From positions 15,033 through 48,102 of the forward strand of contig HF986048.1 in assembly GCA_000431015.1 (NCBI GenBank): a stretch of DNA of 33,070 nt, read 5' to 3'. The translations under genes and the position numbers were made by a program. The DNA comes from Alistipes sp. CAG:514. Lineage in GTDB: Bacteria; Bacteroidota; Bacteroidia; Bacteroidales; UBA932. Positions 1-9,140 of the stretch are shown here, piece by piece. Below the pieces are notes generated by a model, which ran no database searches, had not been told where the DNA came from, and saw nothing but the letters and a program-made list of their open reading frames with translations. The number at the start of each line of letters is the position of its first letter. The stretch's first letter is position 1.

Positions 1-1
1 C

Positions 2-952
2 GCTCTTCTGGCCATCGAGTCCATCTATCAGTCACAGGGACGTGTGGATGAGTACATCGACTTCGCCGACAAGGCTGGTGTCATCAAGGATAAGTCCGAC
101 GGCGAGAAGGAGGCCATGTACTTCAACGCCGCCGAGCAGATCTTCATGACGGAGAACTACAACAAGGCCTTGACCTCCCTGATGGCCTACCTGGAGCGCT
201 ATCCTTCCGGACAGAAAGTGCCTGCGGCGGAGTTCTATGTGGCTGAATGCTACAGGAACATAGGCAAGAAGGAACAGGCGTGCGACTGGTACACGAAATC
301 ACTGTCGAGAGGCTCCGAAAGCTCGTTCGCCGAGACGGCCATGCTGAATTTCTCAAGGCTGTCGTACGAGCTCCAGCGCTATAAGGACGCCTATGGCGGC
401 TACTCCTCTTTGCTTGAGGACGCCAGGATCGACAACAACAGGCACACCGCGAGGGTCGGCATGCTCAGGTCGGCATTCAAGGCCGGCGACTGGACTTCCG
501 CCATCTCCTGCGCCGACAGGGTCAGGGAAGACAGCAAGAGTACTGCCGAGGAGATCAGGGAGGCGGAATATTCAAAGGCGAAGTCATTGCTTTCGATGAA
601 CGAGCGCTCCGCCGCCTATGAGATTTTCGCTGCCCTGAGCGCCAAGCCTTCCACTTCCGAGGGTGCCGAGGCGGCCTACATGATCATCCTGGACGCCTAT
701 GACCAGGGCAAGTACGACAGTGTCGAGAAGAAGGTCTATGCCTTCGCCGAGAAGGCCGGGGACCAGAGCTACTGGCTCGCCAAGGCGTTCATAGTACTTG
801 GCGACTCGTTCGCCGAGCAGGATAACCTCCAGCAGGCAAAGGCCACCTTCGAGAGCGTCCTGAACGGCTACAAGCCAGCTTCCGGCAAGAGTGACGACGT
901 GCTGGACAACGTCAGGATGAGACTCGACAAACTTAAGAATATGGAGCGCTAA
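2..952 (+). CDS. Tetratricopeptide-repeat protein, 5' end cut off by window
   Basis: The frame is open from the first complete codon at position 2, so this is the C-terminal 316 residues of a longer protein. A GTG at 44 is the first possible start inside the window, but I do not believe it is the true start. The sequence is all helical pairs with TPR-like spacing (about seven units), for example AAEFYVAECYRNIGKKEQA and KAFIVLGDSFAEQDNLQQA. The last unit runs into a charged C-terminus. TPR proteins are protein-binding scaffolds. The stop codon overlaps the next start by one base (TAATG), so it is translationally coupled to the outer-membrane barrel gene. An envelope role together with that barrel is therefore an inference. 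The N-terminus, including any signal peptide, is not visible. Confidence 0.85.
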   Translation, partial: ALLAIESIYQSQGRVDEYIDFADKAGVIKDKSDGEKEAMYFNAAEQIFMTENYNKALTSLMAYLERYPSGQKVPAAEFYVAECYRNIGKKEQACDWYTKSLSRGSESSFAETAMLNFSRLSYELQRYKDAYGGYSSLLEDARIDNNRHTARVGMLRSAFKAGDWTSAISCADRVREDSKSTAEEIREAEYSKAKSLLSMNERSAAYEIFAALSAKPSTSEGAEAAYMIILDAYDQGKYDSVEKKVYAFAEKAGDQSYWLAKAFIVLGDSFAEQDNLQQAKATFESVLNGYKPASGKSDDVLDNVRMRLDKLKNMER

Positions 953-2790
953 TGAATATGAAAAGAATATATCTTGTCTCCGCGGCCATGCTGATGTCCG
1001 CCGCGGTTTCGTTCGGACAGAACTTCAATCCTACTGTTGAGGTCACGAACACTTATCAGGGCAGCCCGTCCGAGGCACACAAGCCTTTGCTGGCGATGAA
1101 TGTGCCGGATTCCCTGCTCAGATTCGATCTGGACTTTGACTACGAGGTCTTCAACAAGCCCTATCAGGGAGCCTACAGCTTCAAGCCCTACATGCTTGAC
1201 ATGAGACCAGGGAAGGACGCGTGGAGAGGACGTAAGCTCTACCTGAAGGCTGGAGCGGGCTACACGCTCCAGCCTCAGCTGGAGTTCGTGTACAGTCCCG
1301 AGCTGAAGGGTCCGTTCCAGATGAGCGTGTATGCTTCGCACAAGTCCTATTTCGGCAGCTATCATGGGTTCAGGACGGAACCGGAGGACGGGTTGTACCG
1401 CCTGAGGAAGTCCGGGGAGAGCTACAGCGGACACGACGCCTTGACCACTGCCGGCTTCGACGGACTCTGCAATTGGGACAGGGCGATCCTGTCGTTCGGC
1501 CTCGGCTACTACGGCGTGGCCGCGAAGGATTCGGTGATGTCACGCACCTTCAACGCCTTCGATTTCAATGCGAGGATCCGTTCCAACAACGATGCGGAGA
1601 CATATTTCCTCTACGATGTGGCGTTCAGGGGCAGGCTGGCCGGCGACAATCTGGATCTCGGCCCGCTGTCGCTGGCGGGGCCGGGCAAAACGTGGACCCG
1701 GGTTTCCGCCGACAGGCTGAGCGAGTCCATGCTCGCCATGGACGGTCTGGCCGGTATGGTGTTTGACAGAAACCGCAGCATCCTCGTGGGATTCCAGGGA
1801 GAGTCCGCTTCCTATAGCCGTTTCTACGACGGAGGCATAGGACGTGTCGCACTGACTCCTGGCTACAGGGTCAGATCCGGTCGCTGGGACTTGAATCTGG
1901 GCGTGAGACTGGAGCTTATGTTCAGGGACGACGCTTCCGACACATTGTCTTTCCGCAGGATGGGCGGGGGCAAGGGGCAGATTGTCTACCCTGATGTCCA
2001 TGTAGGGTTCACCGCCGGCGACAATGTGGTGATCTACGCCGACGCCACGGGCGGAAGCCGTCTGAACACATATTCATCGCAGATCTCGCGGTGCCGCCAT
2101 TTCAATCCGTCGTTCCTTCTTCCTTCGGATCTGAGCCTGATGACATCGCCGGTTGACAACACGGTCGAGAAACTCAACGCGAGGATCGGTGTGAAAGGCA
2201 ACGTGGCCTCGGTTTTCCAATATGACATTAACGGCGGTGTCGCTCTCTACGATAACCTTTTGATGGAATCCGGCAGGTTCGACCAGTCCGTCTTTTCGCC
2301 AGACGTGGCATATTCAAATGCCAATCTCATCTATGCCAATGCCTTGTACGGGGTGCGGACAAAGCGGTTCATGGTTGATGCCGATCTGCGGTTCAGGAAT
2401 ATGTCGTTCCAGGACAAGGATGCGGACAACCTTGGATTCGCCCTTCCGAAGTACAGCGGCGACCTGAGGGTGACGTACAACATCAGTTCCCGTCTGTATG
2501 CCGGCCTGGCTTTGGAGGCTTCCTCCTGGCGTGAGGGCAGGGTGGAGAAGGTCGCTTTCGGGTCGGATGACGGCGGCCTGACTTTCGGCGCCGGTGTGGT
2601 CTCCCGGGAGATTGTGAAGGTCAGGGTTCCGGGCTATGTGGATCTTGGCGTGAACTGCGGCTACAGGTTCAACAGAAAACTGGAGTTCTGGCTTGAGTCG
2701 GGCAATCTGCTTTGCCAGGCGATCCAGCGGAATCCTTTCTACGCGGAGAAAGGACTTTGGGCATCGCTGGGAGTGAGACTCAGCCTTTAG
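952..2790 (+). CDS. Outer-membrane beta-barrel protein (TonB-receptor-like barrel)
   Basis: This 612-residue protein begins MNMKRIYLVSAAMLMSAAVSFGQ, a clear signal peptide with cleavage expected after residue 22-23. The mature part is rich in alternating aromatic/polar strands such as KLYLKAGAGYTLQPQLEFVYSPE and ends in an amphipathic strand GLWASLGVRLSL, as expected for an outer-membrane barrel. I see no obvious N-terminal TonB plug or carboxypeptidase-like domain, so it may be a barrel-only relative of TonB-dependent receptors. The start is ATG at 952, overlapping the TPR gene stop; a second ATG at 958 is equally possible. A perfect hairpin terminator follows the stop at 2790. The substrate or partner is unknown; coupling to the TPR protein suggests they act together. 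Confidence 0.8.
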   Translation: MNMKRIYLVSAAMLMSAAVSFGQNFNPTVEVTNTYQGSPSEAHKPLLAMNVPDSLLRFDLDFDYEVFNKPYQGAYSFKPYMLDMRPGKDAWRGRKLYLKAGAGYTLQPQLEFVYSPELKGPFQMSVYASHKSYFGSYHGFRTEPEDGLYRLRKSGESYSGHDALTTAGFDGLCNWDRAILSFGLGYYGVAAKDSVMSRTFNAFDFNARIRSNNDAETYFLYDVAFRGRLAGDNLDLGPLSLAGPGKTWTRVSADRLSESMLAMDGLAGMVFDRNRSILVGFQGESASYSRFYDGGIGRVALTPGYRVRSGRWDLNLGVRLELMFRDDASDTLSFRRMGGGKGQIVYPDVHVGFTAGDNVVIYADATGGSRLNTYSSQISRCRHFNPSFLLPSDLSLMTSPVDNTVEKLNARIGVKGNVASVFQYDINGGVALYDNLLMESGRFDQSVFSPDVAYSNANLIYANALYGVRTKRFMVDADLRFRNMSFQDKDADNLGFALPKYSGDLRVTYNISSRLYAGLALEASSWREGRVEKVAFGSDDGGLTFGAGVVSREIVKVRVPGYVDLGVNCGYRFNRKLEFWLESGNLLCQAIQRNPFYAEKGLWASLGVRLSL

Positions 2791-2812
2791 ACCCGTTTAG
2801 GATTATTCTTCT

Positions 2813-2856
2813 AAATTGGGGGCAATGTGGAAAAAATTTCGCATTGCCCCCAATTT
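2813..2856 (+). terminator. Rho-independent terminator after the barrel gene
   Basis: A perfect 15-bp inverted repeat (arms 2813-2827 and 2842-2856, AAATTGGGGGCAATG and its complement) encloses a 14-base A/T-rich loop and runs into a short T stretch. It lies 23 bases after the barrel stop and ends five bases before the gyrB -7 element. It therefore separates the two transcription units. Confidence 0.85.
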
Positions 2857-2860
2857 TTCG

Positions 2861-2868
2861 TAAATTTG
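2861..2868 (+). promoter_or_regulatory. gyrB promoter, -7 element TAAATTTG
   Basis: This is an exact match to the Bacteroidota -7 consensus TAnnTTTG, 51 bases before the gyrB ATG and directly after the upstream terminator. I do not see a well-spaced TTG at -33. Confidence 0.7.
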
Positions 2869-2919
2869 TCAGTTTTATGGACAAACCATATACAGTTGGT
2901 AAAAACAGACAATTAGGAT

Positions 2920-4929
2920 ATGATTGAGAACGAAGAGATGAAGAAGGCGGAAGAACAGTATTCCGCAAGTAGCATCCAGGTGCTGGAAGGGCTTGAGGCG
3001 GTGAGGAAAAGACCTTCGATGTACATCGGTGACATCGGCGAGAGGGGACTCCATCATCTTGTTTATGAGGTTGTTGACAATGGTATCGATGAGGCGATGG
3101 CCGGCTATTGCACCGAGATCGGTGTGACCATCCTCCCCGACAATTCCATCAAGGTCACCGACAACGGACGAGGCATCCCTACCGGAATGCATCCGAAGGA
3201 GCATCGTTCCGCACTGGAGGTAGTGATGACCGTCCTCCATGCCGGAGGCAAGTTCAACAAGGACAGCTACAAAGTGTCCGGAGGACTCCACGGAGTCGGC
3301 GTCTCCTGCGTGAACGCCCTTTCCGACAGCCTCGTGGCGGAGGTCCACCGCGAAGGCCACATCTTTGTGCAGAAATATTCAAAAGGCAAGCCGCTGGGTC
3401 CAGTGGAGATTGTCGGCGACTGCGACGACACCGGTACCATCATCACCTTCCATCCGGACGCGACCATATTCTCGCAGACCAATGTCTACAAGTATGACAC
3501 CCTCGCCGCCAGGATGCGCGAGCTCGCCTACCTGAACAAAGGCATCAGGATCTCCATCACCGATGAGAGGGAGCTGGTCGATGAATATGTCACCGACGAG
3601 AACGGCAACTCCAAGCCGACAGGCAGGCAGCACTACCGCAGGGACGTCTTCTATTCGAAGGACGGTCTGAAGGAGTTCATTGAATATCTTGACGCCGGCG
3701 CGACGCAGCTCATCCCTGAACCGGTGTGTGTGCAGAATGACAAGGTGATCCCGATCGACATCGCCCTCTCGTACAACAACGGATTCTCCGAGAAGATATA
3801 TTCCTACGTCAACAACATCAACACCATAGAGGGTGGTACCCATCTTCTGGGTTTCAAGATGGGGCTTTCGCGCTCGTTGAAGAACTATGCCGAGAAGAAC
3901 AATCTTCTCGCGAAGTTCAAGGGTGACCTTGCTCCGGAGGATTTCCGTGAGGGTCTGACGGCTGTGGTCTCCGTGAAGATCGCCGAGCCGCAGTTCGAGG
4001 GACAGACCAAGACCAAGCTGGGTAACCCGGAGGCCACCTCCGCTGTGTCGCAGGCCACTTCCGCGGCCATGGATCAGTACCTTGAGGAGCATCCGAAGGA
4101 GGGTAAGCTGATAATTGAGAAGATCGTGCTTGCCGCCACCGCCCGCAGCGCCGCCCGCAAGGCCCGCGAGATGGTGCAGAGAAAGACCGCGATGACGGGA
4201 GCCGGCATGCCGGGCAAGCTGGCCGACTGCTCGGAGAGAAATCCGGAGCAGTGCGAGATCTTCCTTGTCGAGGGAGATTCCGCCGGCGGAACGGCGAAGC
4301 AGGGACGCGACAGAAGGATCCAGGCCATCCTTCCGCTTAGAGGAAAGATCCTCAACGTGGAGAAGGCCGCCGGAGACCGCGCTTTCGACAGCGAGGAGAT
4401 CCGCAACATCTACACCGCCCTCGGAGTGACCGTGGCGCAGGAGGATGAGAACGGCGAGAAACGGATGGATCTGAGCAAGTTGCGTTACCATAAAGTCATC
4501 ATCATGACCGATGCCGATGTCGATGGAAGCCACATCGCCTGTCTGATCCTGACGTTCTTCTTCCGCTACATGTTCGACCTCATCAAGAACGGCTATGTCT
4601 ATCTTGCGACACCTCCGCTCTACCTTGTCAAGAAAGGAAAGGAAGAGGTCTATTGCTGGACAGACGAGCAGAGGTTCGAGGCCACGGCCCGTCTCGGTAA
4701 GGGATCCGACAAGGGCGTGACCGTCCAGAGGTACAAGGGTCTTGGAGAGATGAGCGAGATGCAGCTTTGGGACACAACGATGGATCCGTCCAAGAGGCGG
4801 CTGCGCAAGATCACGATCGACAACGCCGCCGAGGCCGAGAGGACATTCTCGATGCTTATGGGAGACGATGTCCCTCCGAGAAGGCAGTTCATCGAGGAGA
4901 ACGCCCACTACGCTAATATTGACGCATAA
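2920..4929 (+). CDS. gyrB: DNA gyrase subunit B
   Basis: The ATPase subunit of type II topoisomerase, which with GyrA introduces negative supercoils. In this 669-residue protein the GHKL ATPase domain comes first: catalytic Glu50 in the VYEVVDNGIDEA motif, DNGRGIP at 81-87 and GGLHGVG at 121-127. The transducer domain follows. The TOPRIM domain then shows Glu451 in EGDSAGG and the metal-binding DADVDG aspartates 531, 533 and 535. The C-terminal tail GLGEMSEMQLWDTTMDP is typical of GyrB rather than ParE. Length is normal for the family. The start at 2920 is set by the promoter at 2861; Met7 is an alternative. It is the first gene of a compact plus-strand run, with spt 22 bases downstream. gyrA is not in this window. 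Confidence 0.97.
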   Translation: MIENEEMKKAEEQYSASSIQVLEGLEAVRKRPSMYIGDIGERGLHHLVYEVVDNGIDEAMAGYCTEIGVTILPDNSIKVTDNGRGIPTGMHPKEHRSALEVVMTVLHAGGKFNKDSYKVSGGLHGVGVSCVNALSDSLVAEVHREGHIFVQKYSKGKPLGPVEIVGDCDDTGTIITFHPDATIFSQTNVYKYDTLAARMRELAYLNKGIRISITDERELVDEYVTDENGNSKPTGRQHYRRDVFYSKDGLKEFIEYLDAGATQLIPEPVCVQNDKVIPIDIALSYNNGFSEKIYSYVNNINTIEGGTHLLGFKMGLSRSLKNYAEKNNLLAKFKGDLAPEDFREGLTAVVSVKIAEPQFEGQTKTKLGNPEATSAVSQATSAAMDQYLEEHPKEGKLIIEKIVLAATARSAARKAREMVQRKTAMTGAGMPGKLADCSERNPEQCEIFLVEGDSAGGTAKQGRDRRIQAILPLRGKILNVEKAAGDRAFDSEEIRNIYTALGVTVAQEDENGEKRMDLSKLRYHKVIIMTDADVDGSHIACLILTFFFRYMFDLIKNGYVYLATPPLYLVKKGKEEVYCWTDEQRFEATARLGKGSDKGVTVQRYKGLGEMSEMQLWDTTMDPSKRRLRKITIDNAAEAERTFSMLMGDDVPPRRQFIEENAHYANIDA

Positions 4930-4951
4930 ATAATTAAAAACAGAATACAAA

Positions 4952-6217
4952 ATGCTTGACATTTTTGACAGAATCGAAAGGGACTCAGGCGGTCCTATCG
5001 GACAGTATTTCAATCAGGGCTTCGGCTATTATATGTATCCGAAACTTGAGGGCGAGCTTGGCCCTCATATGACATTCAACGGGAAAGAGGTCCTGAACTG
5101 GAGTCTGAACAACTATCTCGGACTCGCTAACCATCCTGAGGTGCGCAAGGCTGACGCCGAGGGTGCCGCTAAGTGGGGACTGGCCTATCCAATGGGAAGC
5201 CGTATGCTTTCCGGCCACACCGCCCTGCACGAGAAACTTGAGAGGATGTTCGCTGATTTCGAGAAGAAGGAGGACGCTTTCCTCTTCAACTTCGGCTATC
5301 AGGGAATCGTCTCCGCGATCGACTGCCTTACCGCCCGTCACGATGTGATCGTCTATGACGCTGAGGCTCACGCCTGCCTCCTTGACGGAATCCGTCTCCA
5401 CATCGGCAGCAAGTACAAGTACCGTCACAACAACATCGTTGACTGTGAGAAGGTTCTGGCGAGAGCCTGCAAAGAGGCCGAGGAAAGCGGCGGAGGTGTC
5501 CTTCTCATCACCGAGGGCGTTTTCGGTATGACCGGTGCGATGGGAATCCTCGACCAGATCGTCGAACTCAAGAAGAAGTACAGCTTCCGGATATTCATTG
5601 ATGACGCGCACGGATTCGGCCTTCTGGGCGAGCACGGACGCGGAACTTCCGAGGAACTGCACTGTATGGACGGCATCGATCTTTACATCGGCGCGTTCGC
5701 GAAGTCGATGGCCTCGATCGGAGGCTTCATCGCCGGTCCTCGCAAGATCATCAACTACCTGCGTCTGAATATGCGCTCGCAGATGTATGCCAAGTCACAG
5801 CCGATGGCGTTCGTGTACGGCAACATCAAGCGTCTGGAGATCATCATGTCACCGGAAGGCGACGAGCTCCGCAAGAAGTGCTGGCACGTGACCCACACTC
5901 TTCAGGAAGGCTTCAAGAAACTCGGATTCGACATCGGCGAGGCGCAGGCCTGCGTGATTCCTATCCACATTGACGGCGGAGGTGTCGCACAGGCCACCAA
6001 GATCGCGATGGATCTCCGTGAGAACTACCGCATCTTCTGCTCCATGGTCATCTATCCGGTGATCCCGAAGGGCATGGTCATCTTCAGAATCGTCTGCACG
6101 GCAGCGCACACCAAGGAAGACATCGAGTACACGCTCAACGCTTTCAAGGAAATCAAGCAGAAACTTGACGCCGGTGCCTACGACGGAGATGACATCGCGG
6201 TTAAGACTATTATGTAA
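4952..6217 (+). CDS. spt: Serine palmitoyltransferase (PLP-dependent, AOS family)
   Basis: This enzyme condenses L-serine with a fatty acyl-CoA to give a 3-keto sphingoid base, the committed step of sphingolipid synthesis, a hallmark of Bacteroidales. The 421-residue protein is a fold-type I PLP enzyme of the alpha-oxoamine synthase family: His140 in YDAEAH stacks on the cofactor, FIDDAHGFG carries Asp217 and His220, and Lys251 in GAFAKSMASIGGF forms the Schiff base. The KSMASIGGF stretch and the early SLNNYLGLA motif match bacterial SPT better than glycine C-acetyltransferase (Kbl) or BioF, which remain the alternatives. It has no N-terminal membrane segment, so it should be cytosolic. It follows gyrB by 22 bases and precedes an SDR reductase by 23 bases. 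That reductase is a natural candidate for the next step. Confidence 0.9.
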   Translation: MLDIFDRIERDSGGPIGQYFNQGFGYYMYPKLEGELGPHMTFNGKEVLNWSLNNYLGLANHPEVRKADAEGAAKWGLAYPMGSRMLSGHTALHEKLERMFADFEKKEDAFLFNFGYQGIVSAIDCLTARHDVIVYDAEAHACLLDGIRLHIGSKYKYRHNNIVDCEKVLARACKEAEESGGGVLLITEGVFGMTGAMGILDQIVELKKKYSFRIFIDDAHGFGLLGEHGRGTSEELHCMDGIDLYIGAFAKSMASIGGFIAGPRKIINYLRLNMRSQMYAKSQPMAFVYGNIKRLEIIMSPEGDELRKKCWHVTHTLQEGFKKLGFDIGEAQACVIPIHIDGGGVAQATKIAMDLRENYRIFCSMVIYPVIPKGMVIFRIVCTAAHTKEDIEYTLNAFKEIKQKLDAGAYDGDDIAVKTIM

Positions 6218-6240
6218 TTAATTGCAGATTATGTACTTCT

Positions 6241-7062
6241 ATGCGTCCTGAATATTTCAAGGATAAGGTTGTCATCATTACGGGAGCCAGCTCTGGGATA
6301 GGGTTGGCTTCCGCCCGTCTTCTCGGTTCGTTCGGAGCGGATGTCGTGATGGCCGCCAGGTCGCTGGACAAGCTTCAGGAACTTGCCCCGTCAGTGAACT
6401 CCGATCCGGCCAAAGTCCTATGCGTGAAGACCGACGTGACGAAGGAGGAGGACTGCCGTAACCTGATTGACCGGACGGTGCAGAAATATGGCAGGATAGA
6501 CATCCTTGTCAACAATGCCGGCATCTCCATGAGGGCGATGTTCAAGGACTTGGATCTGAGCGTTATCCATTCACTGATGGATGTGAATTTCTGGGGTACG
6601 GTGCAATGTACGAAATTCGCCCTGCCTTACCTGCTTCAGAGCAAGGGGCAGGTTGTCGGGGTGATCTCGATCGCGGGATTCTCGGCGCTCCCGGCCAGGA
6701 CGGGCTATTCAGCATCCAAGTATGCTGTCCGGGGATTCCTTGACACAATCCGCATAGAGCATCTGAAGGATGGCCTGAACGTGCTTGTCTTCGCTCCTGG
6801 CTACACGGACTCCAATGTCCGCAAGGCCGCGCTGACAGCCGACGGCAGCCCTCAGGGCGAGACTCCTCTGAAGGAGGAAAAGCTGATGACCGCCGAGAAA
6901 TGTGCCGAATACCTTGCCAAGGGCTTGGAGAAAAGGAGGTCTCAGATGATACTCACCGGACTGGGTAAGGTCACTGTGCTGGCTCACAGGCTTTTCCCAA
7001 GACTTACAGACAAGCTGACTTACGGCTTTATCGCCAAGGAGGCGGGAAGTCCGTTCAAATAG
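6241..7062 (+). CDS. SDR-family oxidoreductase, candidate 3-ketosphinganine reductase
   Basis: A classical short-chain dehydrogenase/reductase of 273 residues. It has the cofactor motif TGASSGIG at 14-21, NNAGIS at 91-96, and the catalytic tetrad Asn116, Ser143, Tyr156 and Lys160 (YSASK). Arg40 after the second strand (MAARS) suggests NADPH preference. The C-terminal extension carries a basic/hydrophobic stretch typical of membrane-associated SDRs acting on lipids. It starts 23 bases after spt on the same strand. Known biochemistry requires an NADPH-dependent ketone reduction right after SPT, so 3-ketodihydrosphingosine reductase is the best guess. That is inference from context: SDR sequence alone does not fix the substrate, and a general fatty-acyl or steroid-type reductase is possible. 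Confidence 0.75.
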   Translation: MRPEYFKDKVVIITGASSGIGLASARLLGSFGADVVMAARSLDKLQELAPSVNSDPAKVLCVKTDVTKEEDCRNLIDRTVQKYGRIDILVNNAGISMRAMFKDLDLSVIHSLMDVNFWGTVQCTKFALPYLLQSKGQVVGVISIAGFSALPARTGYSASKYAVRGFLDTIRIEHLKDGLNVLVFAPGYTDSNVRKAALTADGSPQGETPLKEEKLMTAEKCAEYLAKGLEKRRSQMILTGLGKVTVLAHRLFPRLTDKLTYGFIAKEAGSPFK

Positions 7063-7065
7063 TTG

Positions 7066-9117
7066 ATGACAATGAAGTTGCCTCACGTCTCCATAAACTA
7101 CAAGATCCTTGTGCCTCTGGCCGTTCTGTTCGTGATCCTCACGCTTTCCTTTCCAAGGACCGCGAAGTTCAGCTATGACTACAGGAAGGGATCCCCTTGG
7201 TCTCACGAGACTCTTATCGCGCAGTTCGATTTCCCTATACTGAAAACAGACGAGCAGATAAGGGAGGAGAAGAGCAAGAACAAGTCTGTGGTGATTCCAT
7301 ACTACAGATTCCGTCAGGATGTCGTGGACAACTGCAGGAAGGCTGCGGACGGGATTGAGATGGGAAAATATTCCTACCTCCGTCCGTCGGTCATCTCTTC
7401 GATGGAGGGAATCTACTCCAACGGGGTGGTCCAGGACGAGGGCGTGAGGTTGGAAAGCGGCACCGATCCTTCCGCGTCAGTGCTTTACGTCCAGAAGGAC
7501 AAAAGAGCCGCAAAGAAGCCGGTGAGCGAGGTTTTCAAGGAGTCGGAGGCCAAAAACCGCCTGCTGGCCCTTGTCTCCGCCAAGTACCCGGCGGTCAATG
7601 TGGACTCCGTGTTCAGGGCGGTAGGGATCTATGACTTCATCGTCCCGAATCTTGAATATGACCAGAAGACCACGGAACTGGTGAGGTCGGAGTCCTCGAA
7701 TCAGGTCTCCACGACACAGGGTTTTGTGAGTGCCGGACAGCTGATAGTCTCGGAAGGGGAGATTGTCACGGCGGAGGTGGCGCAGATACTTGATTCCTAC
7801 AAGGTTGAGTTCGAGAACAGTATGGGTTATGGCGGGCCGAAGATCCTTTTCTGGCTTGGTAACGCTTTCGTGGCCTTTACCCTGGTACTGCTGTTCTTCC
7901 TGATGATCTATTTCCTGAACAGGAGGCTTTTCCTGGACTACCGAAGGTTCTGGTACTTGATTTTCATCTTTGTCTCCTCCTCGCTTCTTGCGTTGATCAT
8001 CAACAAGTTCGCGCCGAAGTGCCTCTACATGGTGCCGTTTACGCTGACCGCTCTTTATCTTGAGGCGTTCTTCAAGAACAAGGTGATCTTCCCGATCTGC
8101 TGTGTCTCTTTCCTTCCGTTGCTTCTCTTCTCGGACAACGGAATCGTGCTGTTTGTGCTCTTCCTTACGGCAAGTGTCGTGGCGGTGTTCACGTTCCGCT
8201 TCTTCAACCAGGGATGGAAGCAGTTCATTATGGCGGGGATCGTCTTCTGTAGCCAGCTTGTGACCTATTTCGGCTTCCGCATGATTGACATGGTTCATGA
8301 CGATCCGTACATGGCCGTGCTCTACATGTTCATCGGCTCGCTGCTTATCGTGGCCGGCTATCCGTTGATCTATCTTTTCGAGAGGATGTTCAACCTCCTC
8401 TCAAGTTCAAGGCTGAGGGAGCTTTGCGACACGAACAACAGGCTGCTCAGGGAGCTGGAGCACAAGGCTCCGGGAACCTTCCAGCATTCGCTGCAGGTGA
8501 TGAACATGTGTGACGCGGCTGCCCGCGCCATCGATGCGAACGTCCTGCTGGTCAGGGCCGGAGCACTTTACCACGACATCGGCAAGATGAAGAATCCGCT
8601 TTGCTTCATAGAGAATGAGAGCATGTCTCCGAGCGGGATCCACTATCACGAGAACCTTTCCCCGAAGGAAAGTGCCAGAGCGATCATCAGGCACGTCGCC
8701 GACGGACTTGATCTGGCTGCTGAATATGGACTGCCGGATGTCATCCGGGAGTTCATCCTTACCCATCACGGAACATCCAACACGAGCTTTTTCTACAATA
8801 AGTATCTGAACGAGGGCGGTGATCCGAGCGATGTGGCCGATTTCTTCTACCCGGGGCGCAGGCCTTGGACAAAGGAGCAGACGATACTCATGATCTGCGA
8901 CACGCTTGAGGCGGCGTCCAGGACATTGAAAGACAATTCCGCGGCCACGTTCTCGGCCTTTGTGGAGAACATTGTCGCCGCGAAGATGAAGATCGGGCAG
9001 TTTGACGACTCCGAGATCTCGATCAAGGAACTTAACACCGTGAAGGAGATTTTGAAGGCTTATCTTTCCCAGATCTACCACGAAAGGGTGATCTACCCGA
9101 ACAGAAAGAATAATTAA
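7066..9117 (+). CDS. 7TM-HD (PgpH-like) membrane phosphohydrolase
   Basis: A 683-residue inner-membrane protein with the 7TMR-HD architecture. It has one N-terminal membrane helix (about residues 10-28), an extracytoplasmic 7TMR-HDED-type domain (about 35-255), seven predicted membrane helices (about 260-445), and a cytosolic HD domain with His474 (FQHSLQ) and the HDIGK motif at 503-507. Relatives such as PgpH hydrolyse cyclic-di-AMP, which makes this a candidate c-di-AMP phosphodiesterase; the substrate is not provable here. A TTG at 7063 directly abuts the SDR stop, but ATG at 7066 or 7072 is the likelier start. The next gene, tig, begins 23 bases after its stop, so it sits inside the gyrB-clpX run. 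Confidence 0.9.
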   Translation: MTMKLPHVSINYKILVPLAVLFVILTLSFPRTAKFSYDYRKGSPWSHETLIAQFDFPILKTDEQIREEKSKNKSVVIPYYRFRQDVVDNCRKAADGIEMGKYSYLRPSVISSMEGIYSNGVVQDEGVRLESGTDPSASVLYVQKDKRAAKKPVSEVFKESEAKNRLLALVSAKYPAVNVDSVFRAVGIYDFIVPNLEYDQKTTELVRSESSNQVSTTQGFVSAGQLIVSEGEIVTAEVAQILDSYKVEFENSMGYGGPKILFWLGNAFVAFTLVLLFFLMIYFLNRRLFLDYRRFWYLIFIFVSSSLLALIINKFAPKCLYMVPFTLTALYLEAFFKNKVIFPICCVSFLPLLLFSDNGIVLFVLFLTASVVAVFTFRFFNQGWKQFIMAGIVFCSQLVTYFGFRMIDMVHDDPYMAVLYMFIGSLLIVAGYPLIYLFERMFNLLSSSRLRELCDTNNRLLRELEHKAPGTFQHSLQVMNMCDAAARAIDANVLLVRAGALYHDIGKMKNPLCFIENESMSPSGIHYHENLSPKESARAIIRHVADGLDLAAEYGLPDVIREFILTHHGTSNTSFFYNKYLNEGGDPSDVADFFYPGRRPWTKEQTILMICDTLEAASRTLKDNSAATFSAFVENIVAAKMKIGQFDDSEISIKELNTVKEILKAYLSQIYHERVIYPNRKNN

Positions 9118-9140
9118 TGATTTATAAATATTAACAAATT

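Noticed and set aside
3379..5013. 544-codon open frame on the minus strand opposite gyrB and the start of spt
   Set aside because: It is a shadow created by GC-rich codon bias of the plus-strand genes. It has no promoter, no recognisable motifs, and it overlaps a fully conserved gyrB.
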